DNA of 16,112 bases. Source: CAZLMW01 sp964560875. GTDB taxonomy: Bacteria; Myxococcota_A; UBA9042. Shown here one piece after another: positions 13,812 through 16,112 of this stretch. The DNA is taken from positions 1 to 16,112 of the forward strand of contig CAZLMW010000160.1 of the NCBI GenBank assembly GCA_964560875.1, written 5' to 3'. Positions within the stretch are counted from its first letter, which is position 1. Each line of letters starts with the position of its first letter. Under the pieces are notes generated by a model, which saw only the letters and a program-made list of their open reading frames with translations, was not told the DNA's origin and made no database searches. Position numbers and translations under genes: made by a program.

Positions 13812-16112
13812 TCACTTGCACACGCCGACCTGACATGTCTTCGAACCGCCGCACAGGCTGCCGTTGGCGAGGTTGCTGTGCGTGCAACCGCCGGTCTTGG
13901 AGCACGTGTCGAGCGTGAACACGTTGGCGTCATCACAGGCGACCGACGGCCGATCCGCGCACGAACCTGACGCGGCGCATGAGCTGTTGCCAAAGCCGTC
14001 GGTGCGCACCAGCCAACCGTTGGGCTTGCTGGCGGCCGGTGTCTCGCCGACGCAGATGAAGCCCCGCGCCACCGCCGCGATGCCCAGGCCGCGGTCGGTC
14101 CCGGACGTGCCCTTCGTCACAACGTCGATCGCGCTGCCGTGGCGTGTGAAATGCGCGCCCAACGTGCATTGCTTGCCGTCGTTGCAAAACCCGGTCTTGG
14201 CGGTGTGCGTGCAGCTGCCCGACGAACATCCCGGCATCGTGCAGTCGTTGCCGTCGCCGCAGTCCGAAACAGACTTGTCCGCGCACCCTCCCGCCGCCGT
14301 GCACGTCTCGTTGCCCCACGGATCGATGCGCTTTTGGTATTGGTCGATGTCGTCGCCGAACGACAGCGTGTCGCCCACCAGCATCAGGCCGCCGTCATGG
14401 GCGACCGCGATGCCGTAGCCGTACTCTTCCTTGTTGCCGCCCATCTGTTTGGCCCACAGCTGGTGGCCGTTGCCGTCGACGCTCACGACGTACATATCGT
14501 CCTTGCCGCCGGTGCCGTTTTCGAACGTGCCGATCGCCGTGATGAGCCCGGCCGAGCTGACCGCCACGTCGCGCAACCACTCCTTCTTGGACGTGCCAAA
14601 GGTCTTGTCCCAAAGCACAGAGCCGGCGTCATCGACCCGCACCAGCCAGGCGTCTTCTTCGCCCGCCCCCGTGCTCTTCGTTGTGCCCGCGATCACCCAG
14701 CCGCCCATCTTGCCGTGCCCGGTCATGGCCGCGATCCCGTAGCCGAAGTCGTCGCCCGCTCCGCCGACTTGCCGCTGCCACCGCAGCGCGCCGTCCGTCT
14801 CGACCGCGGCGAGCCACACGTCGTATTTGCCGGCGCCACCCTTTTCGACGCTGCCGACCATCATCCAGCCGTCGGGCGTGACGATGATGCCCTCGGCACG
14901 TTCCTTCTCATGGGTGCCGTAGGTCCGCGTGTGCAAGACGGTTCCGTCCGAATTGGTGATGACCAGGTAGGCGTCCTCTTCCCCGGCGCCGCTGCTCTTG
15001 GTGTAACCGGCCACCGCGATGTCGTCCGTATCGAGCCGCACAGCCACGTCGAAGCCATAATCGTCGCTGCTGCCGCCGATGCCCTTGTGCCACGTCCGCG
15101 ACCCGCTGCTGTTGGTCCGCGCGAGGTAGACGCTTATGGCCCCGGGTCCGAGCGATTTGGTCGCGCCGGCCACCGCGTAGCCGCCGTCGGACATCCTCGC
15201 GACGCCGTATCCATAATCATCGCCTCCGTCTTCGACGCCGAGCATCTTGCGCCACTTGACGTTGCCGGCCCGGTCGACGTGGACGAGCCTGGCGTCCAGA
15301 TCTTCGTCGCCTTTGAAGTAGCCGGCGATCGTGAAGCCGTTTTCCGTTGCGATGACGTCGCGTCCGTAGGCCTTGTCCGCGTGGCCGGTCGTCGTGGCGA
15401 ACAACCGCGGCTTGTTGAGCGACACACACGCCGCGCCGCTGTTGCAGACGCCCCCCGCGGAGCAGGCTTTGCCATCGTCGCACGCCCCCGTGAGGTTCGT
15501 GTAGCCGCATACTCCCGTGCCGGAGTTGCAGCTGTCCTTGGTGCACACCTTGCCGTCGTCGCAGCTCTTGGGCGATCCGGCCGAGCAGGCGCCGTTGTTG
15601 CAGGCGTCGTTGAGCGTGCACGCGTTGCCATCGCTGCACGACGCGGTGTTGTTGGCGCTCTCGCAGCCGATTCCGGGCGCGCAGTAGTCGGTCGTGCACA
15701 GGTTGGCGTCGCTGCAGTTCGGCGGCGCACCACCCGTGCAACCTCCCCCGCTGCAGGCGTCGTTGGTCGTGCACGGCTCGTTGTCGTCGCACACCAACGT
15801 GTTGTTCGTGTACACGCAGCCGTTCGTGGTGTGGCAGGAGTCGTCGGTGCACGCGTTGCTGTCGTCGCACGTCATCGAGCCGCTGCCGGTGCACACCCCG
15901 CCAGCGCACTGGTCGATAATCGTGCACGCGTTGCCGTCGTCGCAGGTCGCCGTGCTGTTTGTGTGTTTGCAGCCGGTTGCCGAGTCGCAGCTGTCGGTCG
16001 TGCAGGGCTTCTTGTCGTCGCAGTCGACCATCCCGGTGCCCGAACAGAAGCCGCCGGTGCAGGCGTCGTTGGTGGTGCAGGCGTTGTTGTCGTTGCACGC
16101 CTTGGTGTTGGA
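13812..16112 (-). CDS. secreted cysteine-module and beta-propeller protein, 5' end outside window
   Basis: The visible 766 residues run off the right edge; the frame is open to the edge, so the internal ATG at 16031 is not the start. Signal sequence and N-terminus are missing. First come nine Cys-rich modules of 25-27 residues (about 15420-16112) of the CDDGNACT type. Then seven consecutive repeats of about 50 residues follow, with GGxxDDYGYGVA, DGGYxVAGxTxS, DxYLVRxDxxGxxxWxK (about 14315-15415), consistent with a seven-bladed propeller. A further cysteine module, an eighth propeller-like repeat (about 13985-14150) and a last Cys module ending in CQVGVCK follow. Similar proteins are common in Myxococcota and are thought to be surface or secreted; no function is established. 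Stop TGA 13812-13814. Confidence 0.85.
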   Translation of the reverse strand, partial: SNTKACNDNNACTTNDACTGGFCSGTGMVDCDDKKPCTTDSCDSATGCKHTNSTATCDDGNACTIIDQCAGGVCTGSGSMTCDDSNACTDDSCHTTNGCVYTNNTLVCDDNEPCTTNDACSGGGCTGGAPPNCSDANLCTTDYCAPGIGCESANNTASCSDGNACTLNDACNNGACSAGSPKSCDDGKVCTKDSCNSGTGVCGYTNLTGACDDGKACSAGGVCNSGAACVSLNKPRLFATTTGHADKAYGRDVIATENGFTIAGYFKGDEDLDARLVHVDRAGNVKWRKMLGVEDGGDDYGYGVARMSDGGYAVAGATKSLGPGAISVYLARTNSSGSRTWHKGIGGSSDDYGFDVAVRLDTDDIAVAGYTKSSGAGEEDAYLVITNSDGTVLHTRTYGTHEKERAEGIIVTPDGWMMVGSVEKGGAGKYDVWLAAVETDGALRWQRQVGGAGDDFGYGIAAMTGHGKMGGWVIAGTTKSTGAGEEDAWLVRVDDAGSVLWDKTFGTSKKEWLRDVAVSSAGLITAIGTFENGTGGKDDMYVVSVDGNGHQLWAKQMGGNKEEYGYGIAVAHDGGLMLVGDTLSFGDDIDQYQKRIDPWGNETCTAAGGCADKSVSDCGDGNDCTMPGCSSGSCTHTAKTGFCNDGKQCTLGAHFTRHGSAIDVVTKGTSGTDRGLGIAAVARGFICVGETPAASKPNGWLVRTDGFGNSSCAASGSCADRPSVACDDANVFTLDTCSKTGGCTHSNLANGSLCGGSKTCQVGVCK

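Overview
The window looks like chromosome from a high-GC, Gram-negative, predatory-type or soil bacterium, most likely Myxococcota or a related former deltaproteobacterium. This rests on gene content: several secreted or lipid-anchored proteins with low-complexity Ser/Gly/Ala/Asp linkers, Kazal-like domains, CDDGNxCT-type cysteine modules and beta-propeller-like repeats, together with strong G/C preference at third codon positions. It is a draft contig: bases 5649-5748 are a run of 100 N that cuts through a sensor kinase gene.

Layout. Bases 1-515 carry no convincing gene but hold a twelve-unit 17-bp tandem array (81-284) and a 31-bp imperfect inverted repeat spanning 387-506. Bases 516-4714 are five minus-strand genes. 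In transcription order these are a single-domain response regulator and, 18 bases downstream, an FAD-dependent monooxygenase; then a TetR regulator, a TVP38/DedA-like membrane protein and a zinc-independent MDR oxidoreductase. Two nearly identical 23-bp palindromes lie upstream of the TetR gene and of the membrane-protein gene. They suggest an autoregulated TetR controlling itself and a membrane protein-oxidoreductase operon, and they move the likely start of the membrane protein downstream. A PAS/HisKA sensor kinase is divergent from the response regulator; its ATPase core is lost in the assembly gap, but its C-terminus is visible after it.

Bases 5844-6935 (minus) encode a lipoprotein with three Kazal-like domains. 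A divergent plus-strand pair follows: a 596-residue class V PLP enzyme (cysteine desulfurase-like) and an SrkA-like protein kinase. They are joined by an unusual 14-bp tandem repeat that creates a chain of ATGA stop/start overlaps. Next come two plus-strand lipoproteins. The first is 250 residues of unknown function. The second is 827 residues, with a serine-rich linker, a cysteine-rich module and six exact-length 106-residue beta-sandwich-like repeats. The right edge is a minus-strand gene, missing its 5' end, with nine alternating cysteine-rich modules followed by seven or eight propeller-like repeats.

I did not find RNA genes, CRISPR arrays, insertion sequences or a defence system. The signals most worth a second look are the TetR operator pair, the ATGA relay, the 5' repeat and inverted-repeat region, and the strict repeat architecture of the two large surface proteins.
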